A DNA stretch of 64,000 nucleotides, taken from the NCBI GenBank assembly GCA_029339505.1, contig JAQISU010000003.1, positions 23,473,501 through 23,537,500 of the forward strand. Reading direction: 5' to 3'. Within the stretch, counting starts at the first letter, position 1. Each line of letters starts with the position of its first letter. Below the pieces are notes generated by a model. That model saw only the letters and a list, made by a program, of their open reading frames with translations. It had not been told where the DNA came from and did no database searches. The stretch comes from Unio delphinus (taxonomy: Eukaryota; Mollusca; Bivalvia; Unionida; Unionidae). A program made the position numbers and the translations under genes. Of this stretch, positions 1-12,509 are shown piece by piece.

Positions 1-779
1 TGATGCTTTTCACTCAACTTCTTACTTTGTTTTATTAATTCTTCTACGTTTGATTCTAACCTTGCTATTACAGTTCTATTTGTGTTATCCTCGTCATTGT
101 CTTCTGACTCTTCATAGCCTCTACATGCAGAACTTACTGGCTTCTGTCTTACGCCGGCACGCAGGAAAGCCTCCCATTCAACCCCTACTCTGATGGCTTC
201 TTGCAAACTACTAGGGTGATGCCGCCAAATTTCAAGTTTTAGGTTTTCATCTTGTACTGCCACTAAGAAATGGTCCTTTGCAAGCCTATCGCGGATATCA
301 GGCGGGCAACCAGGATATGCCAAAGAAACCAGTCTCTGTATCGTTTGACCTAATTCAGGGAGCGTTTCTCCTTTCTTTCTGAAACAGCTTCGAATCTGTG
401 CCTTGAAGTACTCATCTTGGTTACGAGGCGCAAAGCGAGCTTCCAATGAAGTTTTCAATTTCTCAAATTCGACTTGACCGGGCTGGACTTGGAGATCGGT
501 TAAGACTTGGAGAGCGTCTCTCCTTAAACACGCTGCCAAACGCAATCCCTTTTCCGTTTCGCTCCATTCATTAATCATAGCGCAGTGTTCGAAATGTGTC
601 ATATAGTCGAGATAAGGTTGAGAACCATCATAAATGTCTGCTTTCACTGTTGCCTTATTTCTAGTTGGAGCCGCAGAAGCACAGAGTTCTGTTTTTCCAG
701 TTTCGACCCTCTTCAGAGATGCTGCCAGAAATGTTTTTAAGAGGGGGAGGTCCCCCACACCTACATCTAGAGGGGGGAA
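1..779 (-). pseudogene. Ty3/Gypsy-type retrotransposon Gag fragment (runs off left edge)
   Basis: A minus-strand frame is open from a TGA at 780-782 to the window edge, so the 3' part is missing. The protein has the layout of a Metaviridae-type Gag: a short YDGSQPYLDY-like segment, then the all-helical capsid-like region (about positions 600 down to 150) with the usual W, FxxLKTSLEARF and AKDHF-type motifs, then an acidic, charged tail. Gag would form the retroelement particle; protease, RT and zinc knuckles would lie left of position 1. The first in-frame Met is at 600-602, inside the conserved region, and the upstream part of the frame has no Met before the TGA. A 5' break is therefore likely, hence pseudogene. 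No LTR or primer-binding site was found next to it. Confidence 0.72.
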
Positions 780-875
780 TCATGGGGGGACAATGTCGAA
801 TGTAGCTGATGGGTGACAATATTATTTTAAGGTATATGCATACCTAATTTAAAGCAAGCATTTAATGACTTAATA

Positions 876-3131
876 TCACTTCTTTGCTATCAAATATATA
901 ATAAGGTATCTGCATACCCAATTCACTTTGCTGAGCTGGTAAATATTCTTCTGTTTCTTATCACTCCACTTCTTCAAAGCCTTTGGGAACTGAAAATCGT
1001 TTATATGACCCCCTTGAATCTGAATAGTCATCAGTTTATTCACAGTTTCTGATGTTAATCTATTCCTTAGAGCAGTGTGAATTCTGTTTTGTGAACTAAA
1101 ATCCCCTCTCACAATCTGCTGTTTGTAGTGGAAGAACCGCTGCTAATTTGGCCAATTTAAACAAATTCGGAAACTGGTCTTCGTGATATTCAAACATAAT
1201 TTTCCATAACTCAATCAAGTTGTCTCTGGGATATTTCTGTTGTAGAATCACATTTTTTGCAAGGCTGTATTCAGCCAAGGTTGCAGCACCATCAATAAGA
1301 GCCTTACTGGTTGCACTACCAATTTTCTTGTCCTCTCCAAAATGTTGGATTAGAGTTTCCATTTCAGTTAAACCATGATCAGCAACCTCTTCTTTTGAAA
1401 GAAATGACAAATGTTTCGGTCCCAAAGCAGCAAAACTTGTGGCTATTGTTGTATGTTCTGCAGGAAATCTTCTTTTCATCTGATCTACAAGCTTATCACA
1501 AAAATCTTTCTTGGCCTGATTAATTTCTTTGCTTACTTCCTTCTGGTCCTTTTCTGTTTCACCTTCTTTTGTTCCAAGCTTAACACCCTTTATAAAAGCA
1601 CATTTACCAGCGCCATCCATCTTAAGTTCATTTAAAAACAGAGTCTGATGATGGCTTTTCCCTTCCTTAGCTCTCTGGGCAGCAGTATAAAACCCATCCA
1701 AAACAGGTTTGACTGCAGACACATCCAGTTGCTGTTTCTGAAAGGTCATGCTAACAGATGCCAAAGATGGTATAATGTCCATCAGAAAATAAAGCATGGC
1801 AACAAACTTATAGTGTGTAAGATTCTCATACATATATGCACATGTTTTGCTGTCCATTTTGTGTTTTTCAAAGTAGCAGACCAGAGGCTTCCATGAATGG
1901 TACACTGCATATAATGCACTGTAGAATGCCATCCAACGAATTTCATGTACTTCTTTCATAGAATATTCATCTGAGTCCAATACATTTTGAATTTGTTTTA
2001 GTTCATCTGTCCTTGAAGATGACTTCTTAAAATATCTGAATAACTCCTTCAAAACATTTTGAAAGGTTTCATTTAAGAAAGCTACCTCCTCTGCAGCCTT
2101 GGAAGAACATAGGTTTAATCTATGTGCCATACAGTGTACGGAAACAAGATGGGGATTCTTTTCTTTGCACCGAGTTGCAACACCTGTTTTTTTGCCGGTC
2201 ATAATGGAGGCACCATCAATACCAAACCCTACAATCTTATTGAAAGACACACCTCTTTTCTTCAAAAAATTCTCCAGTTCAGTGAAGAGAACATCTGCTG
2301 TCACATGTACCTCTTTCACATGCAAATTTCCAAGAAAAAGGGTTTGTACATTTAAATCATCACTAACCACATTTGCATACACAACAAGCTTTTTACTGAC
2401 AGAAATGTTAGTGCTTTCATCTATCATAACACTAATAAATTCACTAGACTGCATTTTCTTATCAAGATCTGCTGTGATTAAATCCGCAAAAGTGTCGATG
2501 AATTCCTCCCCTGTGCTGCGAGATTCATAGTGTGCATTATCCCCTGACCTTAAGGACTGTAATGCTTCACATCCATTCAATTTCTGCAACTCAATCAAAC
2601 TAGAATATTTTGCAATTGGCAGGCTCTCATAGGCAATGTAATATGCTGTCCGCATGGCACAAATGATAGCATCTTTTTTTCCGCCATTTTTGAAACTGCT
2701 TTTACCGCTGCAGACTGGAATTCTTTATGCATTACACTTTCTCTAAGTGCTTGGGCATGATCTGCCGATTCCATATGCCGTGCCAAAGTTGATGTTCGAT
2801 AATTTTTGCAACCACTTTCAGCTGTAAATGGATTATCTTTCTTACATTCTCGACATAAAACACAAGACATCCCTCCTTTTGGTTCTTTCCTTAACCAGTT
2901 GTAGGTACTCAAATACTTATCTTGGAATTTTGGTTCCTTTTTTCTCTTTTTCTCAACAGCCGGTTCCTCTTCCACGTGCCTTGTGGATGAGGTGCCGGCT
3001 AATTCATTGTCATCGGTTTGTGCAACGTCTTCTGTTCGCATCAAACCATCACAGCTTTCATCTTGCTCTATAATATCGTCCGTAGCAGACGACCTTACCG
3101 TAAAGAAATCGGTTATCTTCCTTTTCGACAT
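876..3131 (-). pseudogene. hAT-superfamily transposase (ZNF862/ZBED-like), near-intact with two 1-nt breaks
   Basis: Three minus-strand frames join into one transposase. 3131-2595 encodes the N-terminus: a KITDFF start motif, an acidic/basic linker and a TTF/BED-like zinc finger (CVLC...ARHMESADH). 2655-1096 encodes the catalytic RNase H-like core (DESTNIS, GIDGASIMTGKK, SVHCMAHRLNL) and the start of the C-terminal dimerisation domain (TADCERGF). 1112-876 continues that domain (SSQNRIHTALRNRL). The first junction falls in a 7-A run (plus-strand T run 2674-2680). The second falls in a TTTT run (AAAA at 1098-1101), where the related copy at 14.8 kb has TTT and reads through. Only two homopolymer indels break an otherwise full-length coding region, so the element may be young or the breaks may be assembly errors. 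Terminal inverted repeats were not identified. Confidence 0.88.
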
Positions 3132-3139
3132 TCATCAAA

Positions 3140-4660
3140 CTAAACACTTCTTACGCTTTATAAATTTCCGTTATGGCTGATCAATGGATCAGTTTGTCAT
3201 ACCCCTCTTGGAGACAATTAAATCGGAACCCCCTGGAGCGTGTCCGCAAAATACCCCCCATCCGCAACAGATCTCAATCATACAGACGCTTGTATACAAA
3301 CGCTAAATCTAACTCAGTATAGCCTGATTGAGCTCATGGACGAACAAAATTTAATTTGAAAAACGTTTATTTTTAATTTGTTTTTTTTTTTTTTAAAGCA
3401 CGCATTGGGTATAAAAAATTGCGGGAACCGCAGGTAACTTGCGTGAGTTACACACGTTCTTTTGCTTTTATTAATTGTTCTTGTAAACTAATAACTAATA
3501 ACTTTAAAAAACAATAACAACCAGCCAATTTCTTCCCTCTAACATAAGTCAATACTAACACAGCCGACCATCATAAATGTCTCTCAACATCTCGCAATTT
3601 GCGCACTCTACCACAAATACAATACTTGTATCATCGCTGTATTATATCCTAGATAAAATATTCCGTCCTGACTGAACATAAGTACTCCTCTTACAGCTCC
3701 TTCTCAGCAGCAAATGCTTATATCTACTCTCGCCTTTACTAAATGTCGCGAAATCACAATAAACGAAATTAAAGGCGCACTATCCATAACATTTCTTTCC
3801 TCTTCTTTCCAAATGCGAAAAAATATTCTGTTTCACACATAATAAAACCGAACGAATTGCAACCCATGACAGAACTATTCACACATATCCCAAACGGCTG
3901 CCACCAGAAATTTTCTTGTTACACGCACAGGGGTATTCACTTGACCGAGCGGTGTCAAAACCCTGGCGCGAGTCACGCTGGAAGTCATATGTTTTCCCCA
4001 AATTTCCAAAGACTTCCATACAACTTGAGTTGTAAAATGGAAAGAAAGACGTGTCTGCTATAATTAATAATCTTTGCTCTAATCAATTGGCGACCCAGAG
4101 GAGACAACTTGCCCATGAGTCCATTGACCGCACCTTAGCATGGTTTTTCTTCTTCATCATCCTATTTCCGTACCGCAAGCCCGTCATGCCATAGAAATTC
4201 CACTAGTATTCCCTTACTAACAGGGAAATATTTAAATGCGCGACCCTAGGCCAGTCAATCCACAGAATTTCCGGCCTATCATATACATACGCCCATTTTC
4301 CACTATGGACACATAAACCGTACCTACCAAGTTCCAACTTATTGATTCCATTATATTCCTCCCATAAATATTGCCATTTCAATCACATCACTTTTATACT
4401 CCGCGGAATTTTAATATGGACTGTTACTCCAAGGACAGTCATTCGGCTTGTACCCAAATTCACTACTAACGACCCCAGCATGGTTCAAATTCACTAACAC
4501 TCGGCTCTGTGATGTTTGCTCCTACTAACTGGCTAACTATTTCGGGCTAGTAATGTTTCCATTTCACCGAAGACCAAATACTCGCACAAATTAAAAACGG
4601 GATGCTTTCAAATACACATACTCCAAATTTATTACATTATTTTTGTACTATAGGAATTAT
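3140..4660. other. No gene recognised; hAT flank and unidentified sequence
   Basis: The stretch starts with the presumed 5' untranslated end of the hAT copy, then a T-rich tract near 3380-3395. Between about 3.4 and 4.6 kb the sequence is locally less AT-rich, but I found no coding similarity on either strand. The motif TGGCGACCC near 4087 resembles a retroelement primer-binding site, without supporting LTR structure. Confidence 0.3.
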
Positions 4661-4669
4661 ATGTTGGGT

Positions 4670-5473
4670 TAGTTGCACTATGATAGAAAGACCTCTGTTA
4701 GGAAACACATTTTCAACAATGTTACTGTTGATTCTGGAAGGAACAATATTTTGACCTATTTTTTTTAAACACAACTTTGCTAATGATATGAAACCATGAT
4801 ACATGAAATCAAGATCTTTTCATGTTTCCCTTGTTATTAAATTCTTGTATCTCCTACTGACACTGAATTGACATCTTGTTTATCCCATGACTTGCACCAG
4901 TCATACATTAAGTGGTAAGTCTTCTTAAATGTCATCCGTTATATCTTTTACAGGTCAAGTTTCACTGAAAAATGAAACTAAACAAAATTGTATGATGCAG
5001 AAGATTATTGGTGCATAGTCATCAAATTCAACATGTCCTGGTTTAGAACTTCAACAGCAATTCTGTTTCTCATCTTTGGAAACATGGTGCTCATCAGAAA
5101 GCTTCTGATGAACTGGGAAAAGATGCGTGATGTGGTCACACTTATAGGCATCAATCCACATATTCCCGATGATAAAGAAACCATCAACAGTGATAAGTCT
5201 CTTATGAAAGTCCTCAAAACCACTACTTAAAATACTGTTCCTAATCTTCTTCAGTAAATAGCATGGGTCTATCATGACAATTTCTCTCTGTAGTGTTTGG
5301 CAAGCATCTTTGTTGATGGTTGAATCAACACATTTCCAGGTTGTAATAAATAGATTACTTTGCGATATATGTGTATTTGGATAATTTACCAATGGCCATA
5401 TGAAATATGTTATACCAACTAGTTGAATGGCTATTTCACTTTCTACTTTAACCATGGTAGCTGCATGCATCAT
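4670..5473 (-). pseudogene. P-element/THAP9-like transposase relic
   Basis: Translated minus-strand pieces, read in order, follow the C-terminal half of P-element-type transposases. The 5473-5051 frame contains IDPCYLLKKIRNS (the conserved DPxHLLKxIRN block), then LITVDG, YKCDHITHLFP and KLSDEH. The reading then shifts frame to FPKMRNRIAVEVLNQ (within 5223-5005), which continues the same family block. Further left, about 4870-4690, the blocks LITRET, DLDFMYHGFISLAKL and NIVPSRINSNIVENVF match the terminal region. At least one frameshift and one stop break the gene. In this family the protein would cut and paste DNA using GTP as cofactor. The N-terminal THAP zinc finger was not found to the right of 5473. 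Confidence 0.72.
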
Positions 5474-5589
5474 CTTCTTCTCTGGACCAGAATAATACCA
5501 ACTAATTAGCTATCAGATTAGAATTGAAGTAAAATGTTGTAAAGGATTTATAACATTGAATACTGTATCTTCATTAAATATAGTTGTAC

Positions 5590-5720
5590 AGAGTGTTGCA
5601 AAAGTAGCTCAATTGTCCTTGTATTCCATTGTGGAATTACGTCGTCAATTTTAGAGTTGATAATTTCGAGGGAGATTGGAAAGTGATCACTGCTGTTAAG
5701 GTCATCTGCGAACTACCCAT
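5590..5720 (-). pseudogene. LINE endonuclease C-terminal fragment (SDHFPI motif)
   Basis: The minus-strand reading gives DDLNSSDHFPISLEI followed by NSKIDDVIPQWN. SDHFPI is the last catalytic block of the apurinic-type endonuclease of I/Jockey/Nimb-group LINEs, and the following segment is like the linker before the reverse transcriptase in the Nimb-like copies elsewhere in this window. It is only a short piece. In coding order it cannot belong to the neighbouring L1/Tx1 fragment, because it lies downstream of that fragment's RT. Confidence 0.5.
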
Positions 5721-6079
5721 TCATAGTCTAAAAGCAGTCGGTTGGTTTGGGTCGTTTGTTTTGATTAGTTTTTACATTTCCGTGTTGGTTTGCTACAATT
5801 TCAGCACCCATGCTCCCGGCTCACCATCGTGCCCAACGAGGGGACACTTTTCAAGTACTAGGGATACACATATGCTATAATAAGTTTGGAAGATTACCTA
5901 GGATTGACCCGTGAAGTCGTAAAAATACCTCACGATTGATCCGTTAAGCCACCGACGTCTAGCTTGTCTTGAAAAACTTTGGGAACGGAAAATCAAAGGG
6001 ATAGAACGTAGGCGCAACGGTGGTATCAAGAGAGACACAAGAAAAAAGAAAAAGGTGAGCAACTTGATAACTGCATATC

Positions 6080-6700
6080 GTATCCAGTATTTAGAGACCT
6101 AAAGAGAAACCCGCCTAGGTCACTCCAAAAGAATTTGGAGAATTCTACAGTAAATCCATCGGAACCAGGGCTAGTTTCATTTTTCATACTTTATAGTGCT
6201 CAACCACATTCCTCAAACGTTAACTTACCTTCACATGAGCTTCTTTCAAAATCTGAGTTTTTTTATCATGGTTAAAAAAGTGGTTAAGCGTTTGGAAGTT
6301 ATATTTGTTTTTGCTTTGGTATAATTTTTCATAAAAGTCTTTCTGTTGATGTTATATTTCTTTTGGATCTGTTACCCTTGTTCCATCTTCGGTAATTCTT
6401 TTGTTTTGCTTGTGTAATTTCTCTTTTCGAGATTAAGAAAATATTTAGTTTTTTTCACCAGACTCGTACCATCCTGCCTTGGATCTTAACATTACACCTT
6501 CCACCTCTTTTTTCCTCATTTCTTCTAAATCCACTTGTTTTTTGTTCAATTCTTTCATCGTAGTGGGGTTATTATTTTGATTCACTAAAGCATGTAAGTT
6601 ATGTATTTCAGCTTCCATTTTCCTGAAATTTTGTTTCTCCTGTAAGGCAAATTACCCTGCGAATTCATAATTGATTCTGATCTTAAATTAGTGTTGTTTG
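6080..6700 (-). pseudogene. L1/Tx1-like LINE ORF2 fragment (EN-RT linker and start of RT)
   Basis: The minus-strand reading from about 6700 leftwards gives a helical linker (NFRKMEAEIHNLH, LNKKQVDLEEMR), then SKARWYESGEKN, the K-N-R-ITEDGTRVTDPKEI block, KDFYEKLY, and NETSPGSDGFTVEFSKFFW near 6150. This is the order seen in L1/Tx1 ORF2 proteins just after the endonuclease and into RT domain 0. Several stops and no upstream or downstream domains make it a dead fragment. Confidence 0.68.
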
Positions 6701-7244
6701 AACATGGGTTCCATTTGGGTTTTTTTTTTAGGGGGGACATTGACATTCTTCTGGTTGTTGAAACTCAGAGTATAGAGAAATGATGATGTGACAAAATCTG
6801 ATATTCTATTCTCTAATAGAAGATACCATGTCAAATTTGGTTGTTTAAGACCCTAACAAAAGTTGCATCCACTTTCTGTTGAAACATTAATACATAAGAA
6901 GGCATTTCAAGCACAAATCTTCATTTTTCTTCATGCAAGTGGTAATCTTGTTGTTTCAGAGAAGTAACAGACATTCTAAAAATACCGTTGTTGATGTATG
7001 GTTATACTAACCACAAATACTTAGCCACTAGGGTGATATCAATCATAGCTTTCAGATCCCAAATATGATCTTTTGAGTAATTGATGCAGTCATTAGCGAT
7101 ACTATGTCTAGAATTTTTGTTAAAACTTGTTATAACTGGGGAAAACGTCTTTATATGCGCATTTCCGTTCAAGAATTATAAATGGGTTTTCTCTATCTTT
7201 CAGTCCATTCTAGTTTAAGGAAGTGATGAGAAAAAAAGAGAACA

Positions 7245-9999
7245 AGGAGACGCTGTCAACGTTGTGGTGACAAGTTTTCAGATCGACACTTCAGATGTCA
7301 TGAATCGGGTGAGGAAGAGGCGCAATGATCAGTTGAAGACAATACTACACAGTATTTTGCGAGCACATATTTTCCTTGGCAGACATAAGCGATGCCATTA
7401 CCAAAGAATTTCACTGAAGAGGATAGACATCTATTTTGAATCAGTTCAGAGTTAAGGTATCAGTTCCTCAGATAGTGAAAGTGACGATAACATGTATGAA
7501 GCAGCTTTTTAAGATGCTATGTCTGACTGTGAAACAGAATTTGTTACTGAAAAATCATCTGGAAATGATTATATTTGGTGGATTCTAAAAGCACTTTTAA
7601 AGTGACAGTCCTGGTTTTTTTTATACCAGATAGAGCCTTTTCTTATATTTTGATTCTGATAAAATCCGTCTTGTACTTGTGTACAAATTCATCAGATTTC
7701 ATGAAAGCTTTGTTTTGTATCAGGACTTTACAGGAACCATATCAAATGAATAGATTCGTGTTTTTCAGTTAAGACAATTTTAAGAAATATGTTGTTTGCA
7801 CAAAATGTTTTACACTGTATGACTATGAGTTCTGCTTTAATGTTATAGAAGGTCGTAAAGTTTCACACATTTGTGGAATTGTAGCTTATCCATGTCGTCC
7901 TAGTTAACATTTACGAAGAGTTTGTGGAGAGACATTGTTAAAAATTGTACACTCTCAAAATAGGGATCAATTAACACCTTTTAAAACATATTGTTTTTGG
8001 AAATTAGAAGATAGCATTTTGGGTTTTGTAAAAAGACCGGGTTTTGAAAAAGAAAGTGAATTGTGGAGGTAGAGAACAGTACCTAATGATGTTTTGATGG
8101 AAAGGTTTGGCATGACTTTTAAAGTGATGCATGGATTTTTTTTAACAGTGAACGTAGTTATGCATTAATGTTGAATGTTGACTGGGTCCAGCCGTTTAAA
8201 CATACAAGCTATTCTGTTGGAGCTATATATCTTTGCAGATTGAATTTACCCAGAAAAGAAAGGTTTAATTAGGAAAATATGATTTTAGTTGGTTTAATAC
8301 CAGACATGAAAACTGAACCTCCAACAAACGCCATTATAGAACCACTTGTAGAGGAGTTAAAAGTTGCTTGCAATGATTTTTATTTGAAAAGTTAGCAATA
8401 TCCAGATGCGCCAGTTCTTGTCAGGTTAGCATTGTTATGTGTAGGATGTGATATTCTAGCAAGTAGAAAATTGTGTGGCTTTTTATACCATTCTGCCACA
8501 ATGGGGTGTAACAAATGTACTAAAGCATTTTTATGTGCGACTGGAGTTGAGTAATAACTCATCACATCGGAAATTAGTGCAAAAGGTCATGAAAGCAAAT
8601 ACAAAAGGTTCCAGAGAAAAGTTCGAAAGAAAATATGGCATCTGTTACTCTGTTCTCCTTGACTTGCACTATTTTGATCCTGTTCGAATGACCATTCTTG
8701 ACCCTATGCATAACCTTTTCGTATGAAGTGCGAAACACATGTTAAAAATTTGGAATGCATATAAAATACTGCGTGATGAACATTTAGGGATGATACAAGA
8801 GAAAAAAGAGCTAATTCATTGCCCCTCTAATGTTGGGAAACTTCCACAAAAATTTTCATCAAGTTTTGGTAGTTTTACAACAGACCAGTGGACAAACTGG
8901 AACATACTTTTCTCAGTTTTTGCTATAAAAGATGTGTTGGAAATCGTAGGATTTAGAATGATGGCGAGCATTCGTTCTTGCATGCAAGAATTTATGCACG
9001 AGAACAATGAAAAAGTCAAATGTCCAGCTTCCCCAGAGACTGTTGTCGTTTTGTGAGATTTGAAAAGGCTATACGGGGAAGACCGAGTAACACCTAACGT
9101 GCATATGCATGCACACTTGGATCAGTATATTAATGATTTCGGACCCATATATTCCTTTTGGCTGTTCAGTTTTGAGAGAGAAAATGGTATATTGAGCTCA
9201 ATGCCCACAAACAGAATAGATATTGAAATTCAGTTAATGAGAAAATTCATCAAAAACTTGCACTCACTGGATATTCTTTGGAATTTGAGCATACTCAGTG
9301 ACTTTGAATAAGAATTTAATAAGCTGTTTGGCTTATTTGAGTCACCAAATCGTGGAACTGTTAAGTGAAATGGGTCGTAAACCAGAGTTTGAATATATAA
9401 AAATGTCATCAAGGAATGTATACTTTCACAATGCAGACTGGAGATTAAATGATAGAATTGTGTATCCCTCTAGTAAGAGTATGACTTTTAGGTTGAAGTT
9501 AAGTATCTATTACTAAAGTATGGTGTAATGTATCCAAATGGTGTGATTTCTGCAGAGTATGTGTGCAGTTCATACAGATCTGTTAGACAGGTATCGATAT
9601 ATGGTAGTATATTGGGTACTAAACATGGAAGGAGTTATAGATCATCAATGATACTGGCTCATTGTTCTGATGGAGATGGTAAGATTTCTGGTTATAATGC
9701 GGTTGATTTGACCCCACGGCCAGGTCAGATTGAAAAACGTTTGTTACACAATCAGTTTTTGGATGGGAAATTGTGTTTGCATATAGTAGCAAAAGTTGTT
9801 TGGTTTACAGAATTAGATGAGTCACTTAAAAATATGTATGTAAAGCCAGTTGAAGTTTGGAGAAGTGATTCATTTGAAAGAGGGACCAGCAATATGTATA
9901 CCTGTGCAAAGAGTTAAGTCAAAGTTTGTGTATGCATACAAAACAATCAAAAGCAAGAAAGTCATAACTGTCTGCCCTCGTGATAGATATCTTGTGTAA
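7245..9999 (+). pseudogene. CACTA/EnSpm transposase (Tnp2/Transposase_21-like) relic
   Basis: A broken but ordered transposase can be read on the plus strand. Its parts are: a zinc finger (RCQRCGDKFSDRHFRCHE, near 7250-7310); an acidic stretch (SSDSESDD, 7460); a Cys pair region (YVVCTKCFTLYDYEF, 7795); SILGFVKRPGFEKESELWR (8020); MILVGLIPDMKTEPP (8280); LLCVGCDILASRKLCGFLYH (8430); the signature FDPVRMTILDPMHNLF (8680-8722); a helical block (8739-9056); THE-like NVHMHAHL with FGPIYSFWLFSFERENGIL (9090-9200); and a C-terminal domain ending KPVEVW... VITVCPRDRYLV with TAA at 9997-9999. In-frame stops and frameshifts are numerous. It appears to be a single-exon gene. The enzyme would mobilise CACTA-type elements with CACTR termini. 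Confidence 0.85.
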
Positions 10000-12500
10000 G
10001 ATAAAGGGATATTTAGGTAAGCAAATTAACAGGACTGTATTACCATTTATATGTTTAATGGACTAGTAATATGTTTCAAAGTGTTTACAAGTGTCCTAAA
10101 TTAAAACATTGTGACGTATATGACTAAATTTGTAAGACTTTAATATTTAGGTCCTGATGAAGTAGTATTCAGCTGTAAAGTTTATGATGTAGATAATTTG
10201 TTTATTGTTAGCTTCTTAAAGGCAAATTGTGCTTTTGATGGAAATACGTTTCTATATGTCTGGTTTTTAAATAACTAAAGCCTAAGAACAGTTAATTTAA
10301 ATGGTAACTGTTACAAGCAAATTCTTTTGAAAATTCAACCACACAATATTTGTTAAACCATGCGCATGTACACATTACATGAAGCTGGTACACACAGACC
10401 TCGTGTATAACAAATTAAGTTTTTTAACTTACATTAAGTTGGTACACAAAACTTCTGTGCAACGGTGTACATTTGTTGCTTATATGGCACATAATGATGG
10501 GCCTACCATTGTTAATAATAAATACATAGTTGATAGCAATGACTTAACATGTATGACTTTAATATTCAGGTCCTTATTAGGTAATTGAAGTATTATTCAG
10601 CTGTAAATTTGCTGATGTAGATAAAATGTTTATTGTTGGCTTCTTAAAGGTAATTTGTGTTTTCATGGAAAATACATTTCTATATCTGGCTTTTAAATAA
10701 CTAAAGCTACTGAACACGTTACTTTAAATGTTAATTGTTACAAGCAAGTGCTTAAATTGCGCCTGCACAATATTTTTGAAACCATGCACATGTATACATT
10801 TCATGCAGCTAGTACACATAACTTGTGTGAAACCATGCACTAGTATGACTTACTGTTTCATGAAGTTCGTATATAATGAATACAATTAAAATAAAAAGAG
10901 ATAAGACCACATTGATTAAATTCTGTCAATCTTAAAAAATATATTGGAAGCTGACTTTATTAGAACTGCATTCAGAGTGGTTTTTTGCATAATATAAATT
11001 TTTCTTGAAATTTCTATATCTAGAATTTTAAATCATTTTATATTCATGAAATCACGTGTTTAGTTTGCTACTGTATATTGTGTAACAGTACAAAAAAGAA
11101 TGTTTTTATGTGTGTCGCAGTAATTTAATTTTTTTCTAATTGTCGATGTCATGTTTGAAACATCAATTATCAGAATTATATATTTTTGATTTTGTGGTTG
11201 TTGAATTAATATATATGAATTTTTTTTTTAAAAATTCCAACTGAAATGTTACATATTTTGATCAAAATATTAGCAAAAACTGACTAAACAAGCAAAGCAT
11301 GATCTTATATACTTTCAGCGATGGACAAAGCACATACTAATGAATGTGTTTAATTATGGGCTTGAACAGTATATCAATTTCATAAAGTCGATCAACCATA
11401 GGCATTTGTCTTCAGTTAACAAAGTTGTGAAACACAAATTATAGAAAAACATTTTTAAAAAAGTAACATTTTTTTTTGGTTAATTGTATGTATATCGATA
11501 AACAAGATCATTCATTTCATTTATTAACATTTTGTCCTGGAGAGCAAAAATATAGCTGTATAAAAAACAAAAATGAAAATTTCCTCTCAGCAACTGAATT
11601 TAATCGATTATTGTTAATGTGAAATTGAATATCCGCTATAAAATTCAGAACGATTCACATCACTAATTGCACTGGTACACGTGTAACTTAAATGAAGCTG
11701 GTAACGAAAAACTTGTGGGAAGCTGCACATAATAACACACAAAATGTAATGAAACTTCATATGTATAACTTCCATGAACGGGAAAAAAGTAAAGTACCAT
11801 TATTGATATTTAAACAATGGGGCTATATAGGAGATTATTAGATATACAAGCACCTTGGTTTCTGCATCATGTTACTCTGTACTTAAACATGTTTGTAGCT
11901 CTAAAGTTTAAATTTTATAAGTTACAATCAAGTTTATATAATTTGTATTCCATAATTGTTATAAAGGCATTGCTTATATTGGAATATAAAATCCAAGAAT
12001 CACAGAAATATTCTCCGAGTAAAGTTTTCACCAAGCAATTGACTCGTTCAGAATTTACAAAGAATAATTCATTGATTTAAAGAGATGGAATTGATTAATG
12101 TGTATATTGACTAGTTGTTAGATACTTTTGGCAATAGAGTTATAAATAAAATGTATTTCCCAAATGATTGCTTTCTTTTAATAGCTATTTAACCCCTTTG
12201 TTGTTCTTTTATAAATATTGGCCAATATCATGTATAAAAATATATCAATTAAGATACCGTTTTATTCTGATGTTAACTGTACATTTTGATGTAATGACTG
12301 CAATAAACTTTTAAACTATTGATCATTTGTTATCGTTCTCATCTTTCACTTTTATCTGGATTTATTGTACAGTCCCATTAAACAAATCCTTTTGGCTGAC
12401 CTAACTATATCATCTGTCCTTAAGTTAAATGAAGCAAAGTGGACAAAACTATTTAAAGTATGTACGCATGTAGCCAAAAAGCTTGCAGTTTTGTTTGGAT
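10000..12500. other. Non-coding stretch downstream of CACTA relic
   Basis: Very AT-rich. Apart from the duplication at 10136-10850 and recurring copies of a GAAGCTGGTACACA-like motif (near 10380, 10435, 10803 and 11690), I see no coding sequence. It is probably the 3' non-coding part of the CACTA element plus unrelated sequence. Confidence 0.3.
10136..10850. repeat. Imperfect tandem duplication, two units about 419 bp apart
   Basis: The block starting GACTTTAATATTTAGGTCC at 10136 recurs as GACTTTAATATTCAGGTCC at 10555. The following segments also match in order: ATTCAGCTGTAAA, GATGTAGATAA, TTTATTGTTGGCTTCTTAAAGG, TTTTTAAATAACTAAAGC, TGTTACAAGCAA and AACCATGCRCATGTA. Divergence is visible throughout, so the duplication is old. 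Confidence 0.75.
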
Positions 12501-12509
12501 TTTATATCT

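Noticed and set aside
634..816. 60-residue plus-strand open frame
   Set aside because: It lies antisense to the Gag reading and shows no domain; a shadow frame.
2099..2530. 143-residue plus-strand open frame
   Set aside because: Exactly antisense to the conserved hAT transposase core.
4080..4110. TGGCGACCC as a retroelement primer-binding site, with an LTR to its left
   Set aside because: No TG...CA repeat pair and no coding sequence downstream on the plus strand; the motif alone is not enough.
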